Source: Arthrobacter sp. 35W
GTDB taxonomy: Bacteria; Actinomycetota; Actinomycetes; Actinomycetales; Micrococcaceae
Length of the DNA: 64,000 bases
Assembly (NCBI RefSeq): GCF_000482545.1
Contig: NZ_KI519455.1
Coordinates: forward strand, 992,001 to 1,056,000
Direction: 5' to 3'
Each line of letters opens with the position of its first letter. Position 1 is the first letter of the stretch. Position numbers and translations under genes: made by a program. Under the pieces are notes generated by a model. The model was not told the origin of the DNA, ran no database searches, and saw only the letters and a list, made by a program, of their open reading frames with translations. Of the stretch, positions 35,048 to 44,479 are shown piece after piece.

Positions 35048-35941
35048 ATGACCACCACCTTGCCCAAGTCGGCAGTGTCCGCACCGGCAGCCGCCCCAGC
35101 ACGGAACGCCGGGTTGAAGCGGAAGCTCCGGAAATTGAACCTGCCCGCTGGTGCCGCCGGGTGGATCTGGCTGGCCGTGATCATCCTCCCGATCTACTAC
35201 ATCGTCATCACCAGCCTCAAGACCCAGGCCGGATACTTTGGCCAAAACCCGCTGGCGCTGCCCACCGCTCCCACGCTGGAGAACTACGGGATGGTGCTGG
35301 AGGCCGATTTTGCCCGGTATTTCCTCAACAGCGCGATCATCACTGTCGGGGCGGTTGTCCCCACGGTGCTGTTTGCCTTCATGGCCTCGTTCGCCATCGT
35401 GCGCGGCAAGGGCCGCTTCCTCAAGGGTGTCAACGCCCTGTTCCTGATGGGCCTGGCCATTCCGCTGCAGGCCACCATCATCCCCGTGTACCTGATGATC
35501 ATCCGGCTGAACCTGTACGACAGCCTGCTGGCCATCATCCTGCCCTCCATCGCCTTCGCCATCCCGTTGAGCGTGTTGATTATGGCGAACTTCATCCGCG
35601 ACGTGCCCAACGAGCTCTTCGAGTCGATGCGCCTGGACGGGTGCAGCGAATGGCAGACCATGTGGCGGCTGGCCCTCCCTCTGACCAAGCCGGCCATCGT
35701 CACGGTGGCCATCTACAACGGTTTGGGCGTCTGGAACGGCTTCCTGCTGCCGCTGATCCTGACCCAAAGCCCCGAACTGCGGGTTTTGCCGCTGGCCCTG
35801 TGGACGTTCCAGGGCGAGTTCAGCGTCAACATCCCGGCGGTGCTGGCCTCCGTGGTGCTGACCACCCTGCCCATCCTGGTCCTCTACATTGTGGGCCGCC
35901 GCCAATTGCTCAGCGGCCTCACCGCAGGCTTCAGCAAGTAG
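35048..35941 (+). CDS. Sugar ABC transporter permease (MalG type)
   Basis: Second membrane subunit, 297 residues from the ATG at 35048, one base after the previous stop. An in-frame upstream extension exists but lies within the previous gene. The EAA-type loop reads FESMRLDGCSEWQTMW, slightly divergent. The C-terminal GRRQLLSGLTAGFSK is typical of sugar MalG proteins. It completes the importer of the LacI-controlled operon. Confidence 0.92.
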   Translation: MTTTLPKSAVSAPAAAPARNAGLKRKLRKLNLPAGAAGWIWLAVIILPIYYIVITSLKTQAGYFGQNPLALPTAPTLENYGMVLEADFARYFLNSAIITVGAVVPTVLFAFMASFAIVRGKGRFLKGVNALFLMGLAIPLQATIIPVYLMIIRLNLYDSLLAIILPSIAFAIPLSVLIMANFIRDVPNELFESMRLDGCSEWQTMWRLALPLTKPAIVTVAIYNGLGVWNGFLLPLILTQSPELRVLPLALWTFQGEFSVNIPAVLASVVLTTLPILVLYIVGRRQLLSGLTAGFSK

Positions 35942-35967
35942 CCATGGCCACCGAAAGGACCACCGAC

Positions 35968-37173
35968 ATGCCACAGAACCAAACACCTTCCCTGCGTGTG
36001 GGAATGGTGGGGTACGCCTTCATGGGCGCTGCCCATTCCCACGCCTGGCACACCGCGCACCGCTTCTTCGACCTGCCGCTGGCCCCCGAGTTGACGGCCC
36101 TGGCCGGCCGGAACAAGGCGGCCGTCCAGGAGGCCGCCGGCCGCATGGGCTGGGCGTCCACGGAAACGGACTGGCGCGCCCTCATCGAACGCGACGACAT
36201 CGATCTGGTGGATATCTGCACACCGGGAAACACCCACGCCGAGATCGCCATTGCCGCCCTGAAGGCAGGCAAGCACGTGCTCTGCGAAAAGCCGCTGGCC
36301 AATACCGTGGCGGAGGCGGAGGAGATGGCCGCCGTCGCCGCCGAGGCAGCGGCCAAGGGCGTCTACGCGATGTGCGGATACTCCTACCGCCGCACCCCTG
36401 CCCTGGCCCTGGCCAAGAGGATGGTCGACGACGGGCGGCTGGGCACCATCCGCCACGTGCGGGCCCAGTACCTCCAGGATTGGCTCTCGGACGAGAACGC
36501 ACCCCTGACCTGGCGGATGGACAAGGAAAAGTCCGGCTCCGGCGCCTTGGGCGACATCGGCGCCCACAGCATCGACGCCGCACAGTTCGTCACGGGCCAG
36601 CGCATCACCGGCGTCTCGGCGCTGATGGAAACCTTCACCACCGAGCGGCCTGTGGGCGGGCAGTTTGTCGGCCTGGGCGGCCACGGCGAAACGGACGAAA
36701 ACACGGCCAAGGGCCCCGTCACGGTTGATGACGCCGTCATCTTCAGCGCCCGGTTCGACGGCGGACCCATCGGCGTGTTTGAGGCCACCCGCGCCGCCCT
36801 GGGCCGCAAGAACGCCATGCGGTTGGAGGTCAACGGCTCCCTGGGCTCGCTGGCCTTCGACTTCGAGGAGATGAACTTCCTCCAGTTCTACGACAACGCC
36901 GATGCCGCCGGGGACCGCGGATTCCACCGGATCATGGTCACCGAGCCCGAGCACCCCTATGTGGGCAATTGGTGGCCCACCGGCCACGGCCTGGGCTACG
37001 AGCATGGCTTCACCCACCAGGTGGTGGACCTCGTGCGGGCCCTGGGCAGCGGCACCGCGCCGACGCCGTCGTTCGCCGACGCCCTCCAGGTCCAGCGGGT
37101 GCTGGCCGCCGTCGAGCACAGCGCGGGCAACAGCAGCACCTGGACACCCACCTACCAGACCACCAACAGCTAA
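35968..37173 (+). CDS. Gfo/Idh/MocA-family oxidoreductase 1
   Basis: NAD(P)-dependent sugar dehydrogenase of 401 residues. The ATG at 35968 has AAAGGA eight bases upstream. The Rossmann domain begins RVGMVGYAFMGAAHSHAW. The family signature CEKPLANT follows at about 96-103, and DIGAHSIDAAQF carries the expected Asp and His of the active site. In ThuAB-type operons such an enzyme oxidises the C3 hydroxyl of a glycoside, or acts on the 3-keto product. Here it stands first after the importer. Confidence 0.9.
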   Translation: MPQNQTPSLRVGMVGYAFMGAAHSHAWHTAHRFFDLPLAPELTALAGRNKAAVQEAAGRMGWASTETDWRALIERDDIDLVDICTPGNTHAEIAIAALKAGKHVLCEKPLANTVAEAEEMAAVAAEAAAKGVYAMCGYSYRRTPALALAKRMVDDGRLGTIRHVRAQYLQDWLSDENAPLTWRMDKEKSGSGALGDIGAHSIDAAQFVTGQRITGVSALMETFTTERPVGGQFVGLGGHGETDENTAKGPVTVDDAVIFSARFDGGPIGVFEATRAALGRKNAMRLEVNGSLGSLAFDFEEMNFLQFYDNADAAGDRGFHRIMVTEPEHPYVGNWWPTGHGLGYEHGFTHQVVDLVRALGSGTAPTPSFADALQVQRVLAAVEHSAGNSSTWTPTYQTTNS

Positions 37174-37182
37174 GGACCCTTC

Positions 37183-37893
37183 GTGACAACAACGGCGACA
37201 ACAACAAAGAATGCCCTGGTGGTGCGCGGCGGCTGGGACGGCCACCAGCCCATCGAGGCCACCGATCTGTTCATCCCGCATCTGGAAGCCAACGGATTCA
37301 CCGTCCGGATCGAGGAAGGCACCGCCGTGTACGCGGACGCGGACTATCTGGCCACTGTGGACCTGATTGTCCAATGCAACACCATGACCACCATTGAGCC
37401 GGGCGAATTCGCCGGCCTGCGGGCAGCCATCGAAGCCGGCACAGGGATGGCCGGGTGGCACGGCGGCATTGCCGACTCGTACCGCAACAACTCCGACTAC
37501 CTGCACCTCATCGGCGGCCAGTTCGCCTGCCATCCGGGAAAGCACGCCAGCGAACATGTCGGGGACGCCTCGGACAACTTCCTCCCGTACCGGGTGGAGA
37601 TGCTGCCGGCCGCCGAAGAACACCCGATCACGGTCGGGATCGGTGATTTCGACCTCACCACCGAGCAGTATTGGGTGCTCGCCGACGACTACATAGACGT
37701 CCTTGCCACCACCACCTTGCCGGCCCGGGAGTGGGATGCCTGGACCCGCCCGGTGACTGCCCCGGCAATCTGGACGCGCCAGTGGGGTGCAGGGCGGATC
37801 TTTGTCGCCACCCCCGGGCATTGTGTTGAAGTCCTCCAGGATCCGAACGTCAAAACCATCATTGAAAGAGGCATGCTGTGGGCCAGCCGCTAA
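37183..37893 (+). CDS. ThuA-like domain protein
   Basis: Protein of 236 residues with the ThuA (class I glutamine amidotransferase-like) fold. The GTG start at 37183 follows AAGGACCCTTC. Recognisable segments are LVVRGGWDGHQP at the N-terminus, AGWHGGIADSYRNN and the C-terminal IWTRQWGAGRIFVATPGHC. ThuA with ThuB (a Gfo/Idh/MocA protein) in Sinorhizobium is tied to conversion of trehalose and related disaccharides via 3-keto sugars. The same link is likely here. Its end overlaps the second dehydrogenase by 16 bp. Confidence 0.88.
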   Translation: MTTTATTTKNALVVRGGWDGHQPIEATDLFIPHLEANGFTVRIEEGTAVYADADYLATVDLIVQCNTMTTIEPGEFAGLRAAIEAGTGMAGWHGGIADSYRNNSDYLHLIGGQFACHPGKHASEHVGDASDNFLPYRVEMLPAAEEHPITVGIGDFDLTTEQYWVLADDYIDVLATTTLPAREWDAWTRPVTAPAIWTRQWGAGRIFVATPGHCVEVLQDPNVKTIIERGMLWASR

Positions 37894-38993
37894 ACACTCC
37901 CCTGAACATTGGCATCATCGGCTGCGGAAACATCATCAGCCAGTATCTGGAGACCTTCCCGGTGCTGGATGCCGTCCGGCTGGTCGCCGTCGCCGACCTG
38001 GACCACGCGCGGGCCCAGGCCATCGCGGCCGGACACCCCGGGGTCCGGGCACTGGGGGTCAGTGAACTGATCGCCGACGACGAGGTTCAGCTGGTCCTGA
38101 ACCTCACCATCCCGGCCGCCCACGCCCAGGTGGCGTTGGAGGTGATTGCCGCGGGCAAGCACGTCTACGGCGAAAAGCCGCTCGCCGCGACCTCCACAGA
38201 GGCGGCTGGGGTCCTTGCCGCCGCCGCGGCCGCCGGGGTGGTGGTGGGCTGCGCTCCGGACACGGTTCTGGGCACCGGGACGCAGACGGCACGCCGCGCC
38301 ATCGATGACAACCTGATCGGCAGGCCCATCTCGGCCACGGCCACCATGGTCACGCCGGGGCACGAACGCTGGCACCCGAACCCGGACTTCTACTACGCGC
38401 CCGGCGGCGGCCCGCTGCTGGACATGGGCCCCTACTACGTCTCGGCGCTGGTAACCCTGCTGGGACCGGTGGCATCGGTGGTCGGGGCCGCGAGCCACAC
38501 CCGCACCACCCGCACCATCGGCACCGGTCCACGGGCCGGGGAATCCGTGCCCGTCACCACAGACACCCATGTCAGCGGCGTGCTGGTCCATGAATCCGGT
38601 GCACTGTCCACGCTGGTGATGAGCTTCGACGCCGTGGCCACGCAGGCGGCCAATCTGGAAATCCACGGCGAAACGGGCTCGCTGATCGTGCCGGACCCCA
38701 ACCACTTCGACGGGGACGTCAAGCTGCGCACCCTGGGCGACACCGAATGGCGCACGCTTCCGGTCTCGGCCGGATACGCCGGGTCCAGCCGGGGCATTGG
38801 GCTGCAGGACCTGGCCCTGACGCCGCCAGGAACCGAGCCCCGGGCCGGCGGCAGGCTCGCCTTCCACGCCCTGGACGTCATGGAATCCCTGCTCCGGTCC
38901 GCCGAAACGGGCACCTCCATCACCGTTTCGAGCAGCTGCGAGCGGCCCGCTGCCGTTCCTCTCACGGAGCCGGCGGCCCTGGCAGCGCCATAG
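37878..38993 (+). CDS. Gfo/Idh/MocA-family oxidoreductase 2
   Basis: Second dehydrogenase of the operon, 371 residues, GTG start inside the ThuA gene. The nucleotide site is IGIIGCGNIISQYLE, the signature Lys is in GEKPLAAT, and DMGPYYVSAL matches the active-site helix. The end of the frame is followed by two hairpins that should stop transcription. Two non-identical Gfo/Idh/MocA enzymes with ThuA suggest sequential redox chemistry on one imported glycoside. Confidence 0.9.
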   Translation: MGQPLNTPLNIGIIGCGNIISQYLETFPVLDAVRLVAVADLDHARAQAIAAGHPGVRALGVSELIADDEVQLVLNLTIPAAHAQVALEVIAAGKHVYGEKPLAATSTEAAGVLAAAAAAGVVVGCAPDTVLGTGTQTARRAIDDNLIGRPISATATMVTPGHERWHPNPDFYYAPGGGPLLDMGPYYVSALVTLLGPVASVVGAASHTRTTRTIGTGPRAGESVPVTTDTHVSGVLVHESGALSTLVMSFDAVATQAANLEIHGETGSLIVPDPNHFDGDVKLRTLGDTEWRTLPVSAGYAGSSRGIGLQDLALTPPGTEPRAGGRLAFHALDVMESLLRSAETGTSITVSSSCERPAAVPLTEPAALAAP

Positions 38994-39008
38994 CCGGCAC
39001 ACCCGGAG

Positions 39009-39079
39009 CCGCTGCCGCATTCTCGATGCGGCAGCGGTCCAGGACAGCGGCCCCGGGCACGGCAATCCGTCCGGGGCCG
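39009..39079. terminator. Tandem hairpins between convergent operons
   Basis: A perfect 12-bp stem (39009-39020 with 39026-39037, loop TCTCG) is followed by a 9-bp stem CGGCCCCGG/CCGGGGCCG (39048-39056 with 39071-39079). The second is followed by TTTCCTGT on the plus strand. They lie between the ends of the glycoside operon and the ROK gene and probably serve both strands. Confidence 0.7.
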
Positions 39080-39099
39080 TTTCCTGTCGGCAGGACTGT

Positions 39100-40311
39100 C
39101 TAGTTGCCTTCGGCATGCCCCAGGGGATCGGCCAAAAGGCCGGAGAACGCAAGCTCGGCGGCACCCACCATCATCAGGTCCGAGCCCAGCACCGCCGGGG
39201 AGAGGCGCACCTCGGCGCCGGGTCCGCGCATGGATTCAGCCCGGAGGTTGTCCTGCAGCTCCCCCGGGGCTGCCGCAAGGAGGGCCGCCAGGAACCCGTT
39301 CAGCACAATGGCCTCGGGGTTGAAGATGTTCACGATGTTGCGCAACGCCGTGCCCAGATGCCCCAGCTGGCGCCGGACTTCGGCCATGGCCTCCATGCCC
39401 GGGGCGGTGCGGAGCGCGCCGGCCAGCTCGCCAGGCTCGCCGCCGTCGAGCCCCGCCATTTCAAGCAGAGGCGCCTGGCTCACCTCGGTTTCCAGGCAGC
39501 CCAGGGCGCCGCAGTGGCAGCGCCGGCCGTTGGCGGCAACAAATGTGTGGCCAAACTCGCCGGCATAGCCGGACACCCCCGTCAGCAGCCTGCCCTCGGT
39601 GATGATGCCGCCGCCGATGCCGCTGGCCCCGCCGTTGAGGTAGATGAGGTTGCGGAGGCCGGTGGCCGCGCCAAAGACCATCTCCGCCTCGGCCGCGAGG
39701 GAGGCGTCGTTGGCCACGGTGGCAGGGTAGCCGGTGGCCTGGGTGAACATCCGGGCCAGCGGCTCGTCCTCCCACCCAAGGTGGGGTGCCAGCCGGACCA
39801 TGCCGTCGACGGTGGTGACCAGCCCGGGCACGGCGACGCCGAGGCCCACTATCTTGTAACGGGCCTCAAGCTCGGAGCGCATTCCCGCAATCACCGCAGC
39901 CGCAATGTTGACCGCCTCCGACGCCGTGGGGATGCGTTCGGTGGCGTAGCGGATCTTCTTCAGCACCTGCCCGCCCAGGCCCACCAGGCCGATGGTGACG
40001 GCGTCGATCTCCGTGTTCACTGCCAGCGCCGCGACGGCAGGATTGGCATGGACGTCGGGGCTGGGCCGGCCCACCTGGGACTCCCCCGATGCGGCAGCCT
40101 CGTACACCAGCCCCGCCGCCGCCAATTGGCCCACGAGCACGCTGACCGTTGACCGGTTCAGGCCGGTGAGCCTGGTCAGCTGGGCCCGGCTGAGTTTCCC
40201 GTGGTGGTGGACCAACGTCAGGATCCGGGACGGGTTGGCCGACCGCGAGGCGTCGCCGGGCGGCGCAGGGTGCGGCAGGTCGATGGCGGTCATGGCCCTA
40301 TTTTCCCTCAT
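39100..40311 (-). CDS. ROK-family repressor of the xylose locus (XylR-like)
   Basis: Regulator of 403 residues. The winged HTH contains GKLSRAQLTRLTGLNRSTVSVLV. The ROK core has GLGVAVPGLVTTVDG and the zinc motif CHCGALGCLETEV. Its ATG overlaps the stop of the alditol oxidase gene (ATGA), so both are made from one transcript. That transcript diverges from xylose isomerase and xylulokinase. It is the obvious candidate to bind the decamers found in both divergent promoters, with xylose or a derivative as inducer. Confidence 0.9.
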   Translation of the reverse strand: MRENRAMTAIDLPHPAPPGDASRSANPSRILTLVHHHGKLSRAQLTRLTGLNRSTVSVLVGQLAAAGLVYEAAASGESQVGRPSPDVHANPAVAALAVNTEIDAVTIGLVGLGGQVLKKIRYATERIPTASEAVNIAAAVIAGMRSELEARYKIVGLGVAVPGLVTTVDGMVRLAPHLGWEDEPLARMFTQATGYPATVANDASLAAEAEMVFGAATGLRNLIYLNGGASGIGGGIITEGRLLTGVSGYAGEFGHTFVAANGRRCHCGALGCLETEVSQAPLLEMAGLDGGEPGELAGALRTAPGMEAMAEVRRQLGHLGTALRNIVNIFNPEAIVLNGFLAALLAAAPGELQDNLRAESMRGPGAEVRLSPAVLGSDLMMVGAAELAFSGLLADPLGHAEGN

Positions 40312-41585
40312 TCAGCGAAGACGGTGCGGTCCAGGAAGTCGTTGCGGAACTTTCCGGCCGGATCCAACCGTGCCGCCAATGCCTTGAAGTCGGCAAACTT
40401 CGGGTAGAGCGGAGCCAGCTCGGCGGCCCCGGCGGCAAACACCTTGCCCCAATGCGGGCGGGCGGCAAACGGCGCCAGGGCCGCCTCGATGGCCGGAAGC
40501 ACCGCCTCGACCGCGCCCTGGTCCCGCTTCCAGGTCAGGTGCAGGCCGATGCCGTCGCGGCCGTAGTTGCCGCTCAGCCAGAGGTCGTCCGCGGCAATGG
40601 TGCGGATCTCGGACACGAGCAGCAGCGGGGAGATGGTGTCCGAGAGGGCGCGCATCGCCGTGATCGCCGCCACGGCATGCCCGCGGCCCACCAGGTACTC
40701 GGACTGGATTTCATCGCCATTGCTGGGCAGGTAGTCCATCCGGAAGTGCGCCAGCCTGTCGGCCCACGGGCCCTGGACGCCGCGCTGCTCGGTGCAGTTC
40801 TCCGCCGACACCCCCGGCAGCGGGTGCATCGGCTGCCCTGCCGCCGTGCCGCCAAAGAGCGACGCCGGCCACGCGGCGGGGCCGGCGCCGCCCACGCGCT
40901 CCTTGAACCACGCCTGGCCCACCGTCTCGCCGCGCCAGTCCGTGAACAGGCTGACGGAATAGGCGGCGGAGGTCACGCTGTCCAGGTCCGCCAGCACCTG
41001 GTCCCAGGGCAGGTCCAGGTAGACGTGCTGGGCCACCGTGAACAGCGGCTCGATGCGCAGGGTCACCTCCGTGACGATGCCCAGGGCGCCCACGCCCACC
41101 ACATAGGCCGGGAAGTCCGCCGTCGTACTGCGGCCGACGGTGCGGACGCGGCCGGCGGCGTCGACGAAGCGCAGGCCCACGACGGCGGTGGCCAGGTTCC
41201 CATTTCCGTCCCCGGAGCCGTGCGTCGCCGTGGCAATGGCGCCGCCCACGGAGATGTGCGGCAGGGAGGCCAGGTTGTGCAGGGCAAAACCGCGCCCGGC
41301 CAGCTCCGTGGCCACCGTCCCGTACGTGGCGCCGGCACCGACGGTGGCCGTCAGGGCCTCCTCGTCGATGGTGATGGCGGCCGGCAGCCGGTCCAGGCAC
41401 ACCAGCGTGCCGGCGGTGTCGGCGATGGCGTTGAACGAGTGGCGCGACCCCAGCGCCCGGACCCTCGCCGAACCGGCCACCAGCGCCGCCAGCTCGTCCT
41501 CGGATTCCGGGTGGTGGATCCCCGCGGCCCCGTAGTGGTGGTTGCCGGCCCAGTTGGATTCAACGGTCCTCTGCTGCACGGGCAT
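40308..41585 (-). CDS. Alditol/xylitol oxidase (FAD-linked)
   Basis: Flavoenzyme of 425 residues that oxidises a terminal hydroxyl of polyols such as xylitol or sorbitol with O2, giving an aldose and H2O2. The FAD domain includes RALGSRHSFN, whose His49 corresponds to the covalent FAD attachment site of Streptomyces AldO. NLASLPHISVGGAIATATHGSG and the C-terminal FAARPHWGKVFAAGAAEL also match AldO closely. L-gulonolactone-type oxidases are relatives, but the overall match is to AldO. The start has AAAGGAGCAGTC. It is divergent from xylA and coupled to the ROK gene, so it may feed xylitol into the xylose pathway. Confidence 0.88.
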   Translation of the reverse strand: MPVQQRTVESNWAGNHHYGAAGIHHPESEDELAALVAGSARVRALGSRHSFNAIADTAGTLVCLDRLPAAITIDEEALTATVGAGATYGTVATELAGRGFALHNLASLPHISVGGAIATATHGSGDGNGNLATAVVGLRFVDAAGRVRTVGRSTTADFPAYVVGVGALGIVTEVTLRIEPLFTVAQHVYLDLPWDQVLADLDSVTSAAYSVSLFTDWRGETVGQAWFKERVGGAGPAAWPASLFGGTAAGQPMHPLPGVSAENCTEQRGVQGPWADRLAHFRMDYLPSNGDEIQSEYLVGRGHAVAAITAMRALSDTISPLLLVSEIRTIAADDLWLSGNYGRDGIGLHLTWKRDQGAVEAVLPAIEAALAPFAARPHWGKVFAAGAAELAPLYPKFADFKALAARLDPAGKFRNDFLDRTVFAE

Positions 41586-41622
41586 GACTGCTCCTTTGGT
41601 GGTGTGAACGATCGATTTTTGG

Positions 41623-41753
41623 TGTTTGACACAACATATCAGCTTTCGGTCTCGATTTCCCTAGGCCTTTCCAACAATTCATGGACCCGAGCGGGAAGTA
41701 ATCCCCTGGGAAAAATCTCTTGACTTCCCGAAAAAACCTAATATGTTTGACAC
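41623..41753. promoter_or_regulatory. Divergent xyl promoters with paired decamer operators
   Basis: The decamer TGTTTGACAC occurs at 41623-41632 and at 41744-41753, in the same orientation, one near each divergent start. For xylA, TTGACT (41720-41725), 16 bases, TATGTT (41742-41747) forms a promoter whose -10 overlaps the second decamer. On the other strand TATGTT precedes the first decamer region in a mirror arrangement. ROK XylR operators contain TTTG/CAAA halves, so these are good candidates. Confidence 0.6.
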
Positions 41754-41803
41754 CAGAACTTATTAATTTAGAAACCAACAACCACCTCACCTTGGAGCAT
41801 TCA

Positions 41804-42994
41804 ATGGCGATCCAGCCCACCCGTGACGACAAGTTTTCCTTCGGCCTCTGGACGGTGGGTTGGGAAGCCCAGGACCAGTTCGGCTCCGCCACCCGGCCGC
41901 CGCTGGACACCGTTGAAGCCGTCAAGCGGCTCAATGACCTGGGCGCCTACGGCGTCACCTTCCATGACAACGACCTCTTCCCCTTCGACGCCACGCCCGC
42001 CCAGCGGCGGGCCGAGATCGACCGCCTGAAAGTCTCCCTGGAGGCCACTGGCCTCGTCGTGCCCATGGTCACCACCAACCTCTTCAGCCACCCGGTGTTC
42101 AAGGATGGCGGATTCACCAGCAATGACCGCGGCGTGCGCCGTTTCGCCCTGCGAAAGGTACTGGAGAACATCGACCTCGCCGCCGAGCTGGGCGCCCAGA
42201 CCTTTGTGATGTGGGGCGGGCGCGAGGGCAGCGAATACGACGCTGCGAAGGACATCCGCGGGGCGCTGGAGCGCTACCGCGAGGCCGTGAACCTGCTGGG
42301 CGACTACGTCACAGACAAGGGCTACGACATCCGCTTCGCCATCGAACCCAAGCCGAACGAACCCCGCGGCGACATCCTGCTGCCCACTCTGGGCCATGCA
42401 CTGGCGTTCATCGAAACCCTGGAACGACCCGAACTGGTGGGCATCAACCCGGAGACCGGCCACGAGCAGATGGCCGGGCTGAACTTCACCCACGGCATCG
42501 CCCAGGCCCTCTACCAGGGCAAGCTGTTCCACATCGACCTCAACGGCCAGCGCAGCATCAAGTTCGACCAGGACCTGGTGTTCGGCCACGGCGACCTGCA
42601 GAACGCGTTTTCGCTGGTTGACCTGCTGGAAAACGGCGGCCCCAATGGCGGTCCCGCCTACGACGGCCCGCGCCACTTCGACTACAAGCCCTCGCGCACC
42701 GAGGACATCAATGGTGTCTGGGACTCCGCCGCGGCCAATATGCAGACCTACCTGCTGCTCAAGGAGCGCGCCAAGGCTTTCCGCGCCGACCCCGAAGTCC
42801 AGGCAGCCTTGGCCAGCTCGCGCGTCGAGGAGATAAACCAGCCCACATTGAACCCGGGCGAGGGCTACGAGCAGCTCCTGGCGGACAAGAGTGCCTATGA
42901 AGAGTTCGATGCCGATGCCTACTTTGGCGGCAAGGGCTTCGGTTTCGTGAAGCTCCAGCAGCTCTTCATCGAGCACCTGCTCGGCGCCCGCTAA
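41804..42994 (+). CDS. xylA: Xylose isomerase
   Basis: Converts D-xylose to D-xylulose; 396 residues, the length of the actinobacterial class I enzymes. The ATG at 41804 has GGAG seven bases upstream and starts [20 protein letters not shown]. Catalytic His54 and Asp57 are in VTFHDND. Glu181 and Lys183 of the metal and substrate site are in [11 protein letters not shown], and Asp-rich metal-site segments follow. It is the first gene of the xylAB operon, 5 bp before xylulokinase. Confidence 0.97.
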   Translation: MAIQPTRDDKFSFGLWTVGWEAQDQFGSATRPPLDTVEAVKRLNDLGAYGVTFHDNDLFPFDATPAQRRAEIDRLKVSLEATGLVVPMVTTNLFSHPVFKDGGFTSNDRGVRRFALRKVLENIDLAAELGAQTFVMWGGREGSEYDAAKDIRGALERYREAVNLLGDYVTDKGYDIRFAIEPKPNEPRGDILLPTLGHALAFIETLERPELVGINPETGHEQMAGLNFTHGIAQALYQGKLFHIDLNGQRSIKFDQDLVFGHGDLQNAFSLVDLLENGGPNGGPAYDGPRHFDYKPSRTEDINGVWDSAAANMQTYLLLKERAKAFRADPEVQAALASSRVEEINQPTLNPGEGYEQLLADKSAYEEFDADAYFGGKGFGFVKLQQLFIEHLLGAR

Positions 42995-42999
42995 ACGCC

Positions 43000-44469
43000 A
43001 TGGTGCTCGTTGCCGGGATCGATTCATCCACCCAAAGCTGCAAGGTGCTCATCCTGGAGGCCGCCACCGGGAAGCTGGTGCGCTCCGGCCGCGCCGGCCA
43101 CCCGGACGGCACGGAGGTGGACCCCAATCTGTGGTGGCGGGCACTGGAAGACGCCATTGCCGACGCCGGCGGGCTGGCAGATGTTGCAGCGGTGTCGGTG
43201 GCGGGCCAACAGCACGGGATGGTGCTGCTCGACGCCGCCGGGGAGGTCATCCGCCCCGCCCTGCTGTGGAATGACACCCGCTCGGCGGGCGCGGCCTCCG
43301 CGCTGGTGGCGGAAATCGGCGCAGACGCACTTGCGCGCCGATGCGGATCGGTCCCGGTGGCCTCGATCACCGCCACCAAGCTGCGCTGGGTGCGTGACAA
43401 CGAGCCCGGCAACGCCGCCCGCGTGGCCGCCGTCACGCTCCCCCACGACTGGCTCTCCTGGCGCCTGCGCGGCTACGGGCCCGGCGGCAGCCCGCTCGGA
43501 CCGGATCTGGAGGCGCTGGTGACGGACCGCTCCGACGCCAGCGGCACCGGGTACTTTTCGCCGCGGGAAAACGCCTACGATCTTGACCTCTTTGAAACGG
43601 CCCTGGGCCGTCCGGCTCGTGAGGCGTCCACAACGGCTGCCGAGCCGGAGCGGCGGATCGTGCTGCCGCGCGTCGCCGCACCGTGGGAGGACATCGGCGC
43701 GGTCCACCCCGCATTGTTCGAGGGCGTCGGTGATGGCGCCGTACGCGTGGGTCCCGGGGCCGGCGACAACGCCGCCGGAGCGTTGGGGCTGGGGGCCGCC
43801 GCCGGTGACGTGGTGGTGTCCGTCGGGACCAGTGGCACGGTGTTTGCCGTGTCCGCGGCCTCCGCAGCGGATCCCACCGGCACGGTGGCCGGGTTCTCCG
43901 ATGCATCGGGCGCCTTCCTGCCCATCGCCGTGACGCTGAATGCGGCCCGCGTGCTCAGCACCATGGCCGAGGTTCTGGGCGTCGACTTCGATGGCCTCGC
44001 CACGTTGGCTCTGGCTGCGGCCCCAGGCAGCTCCGGCGTCGTGCTGCTGCCCTGGTTCGAAGGCGAGCGGACGCCCAACCTGCCCGAGGCAACGGCCAGC
44101 TTCCATGGCCTGTCCATTGCCTCTTCGACGCGGGAGAACTTTGCCCGGGCCGCCATCGAGGGCATGCTGTGCGGCCTCGCCGGCGGGTTGGACGCCATCA
44201 CAGCCATGGATGTCCCCGTGGAGCGGATCCTGCTCATTGGCGGCGCCGTGCAGAACACCGCCGTTCAGGTGGTCGCGGGCCAGGTGTTTGATGCACCCCT
44301 GGTGGTGCCGCAGCCGGGTGAATACGTTGCCCGCGGAGCCGCGGTCCAGGCGGCGTGGGTGGTGGACGGCCGTCGGCCCGCGTGGAAAGTGGCCACCGTC
44401 GAGTCACCGCCGGCGGACTTCCGCCCGGAAATCAGGGCACAATACCGCCAGGCCGCCTTCGCCCGGTGA
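43000..44469 (+). CDS. xylB: Xylulokinase
   Basis: FGGY-family kinase that phosphorylates D-xylulose to xylulose-5-phosphate; 489 residues. The N-terminal VAGIDSSTQSCKVL is the phosphate loop. VAGQQHGMV and LLWNDTRS match the sugar site, with the catalytic Asp in the C-terminal-half segment PGAGDNAAGALGLG. The second ATP site is RILLIGGAVQN. It directly follows xylA and ends 10 bp from the convergent small unknown gene. Confidence 0.95.
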   Translation: MVLVAGIDSSTQSCKVLILEAATGKLVRSGRAGHPDGTEVDPNLWWRALEDAIADAGGLADVAAVSVAGQQHGMVLLDAAGEVIRPALLWNDTRSAGAASALVAEIGADALARRCGSVPVASITATKLRWVRDNEPGNAARVAAVTLPHDWLSWRLRGYGPGGSPLGPDLEALVTDRSDASGTGYFSPRENAYDLDLFETALGRPAREASTTAAEPERRIVLPRVAAPWEDIGAVHPALFEGVGDGAVRVGPGAGDNAAGALGLGAAAGDVVVSVGTSGTVFAVSAASAADPTGTVAGFSDASGAFLPIAVTLNAARVLSTMAEVLGVDFDGLATLALAAAPGSSGVVLLPWFEGERTPNLPEATASFHGLSIASSTRENFARAAIEGMLCGLAGGLDAITAMDVPVERILLIGGAVQNTAVQVVAGQVFDAPLVVPQPGEYVARGAAVQAAWVVDGRRPAWKVATVESPPADFRPEIRAQYRQAAFAR

Positions 44470-44479
44470 CCCGGGCTTG

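Noticed and set aside
32786-38993. Levoglucosan (lgd) catabolic operon
   Set aside because: Two Gfo/Idh/MocA enzymes fit, but the required sugar isomerase/epimerase-type LgdB proteins are absent, and ThuA is present instead.
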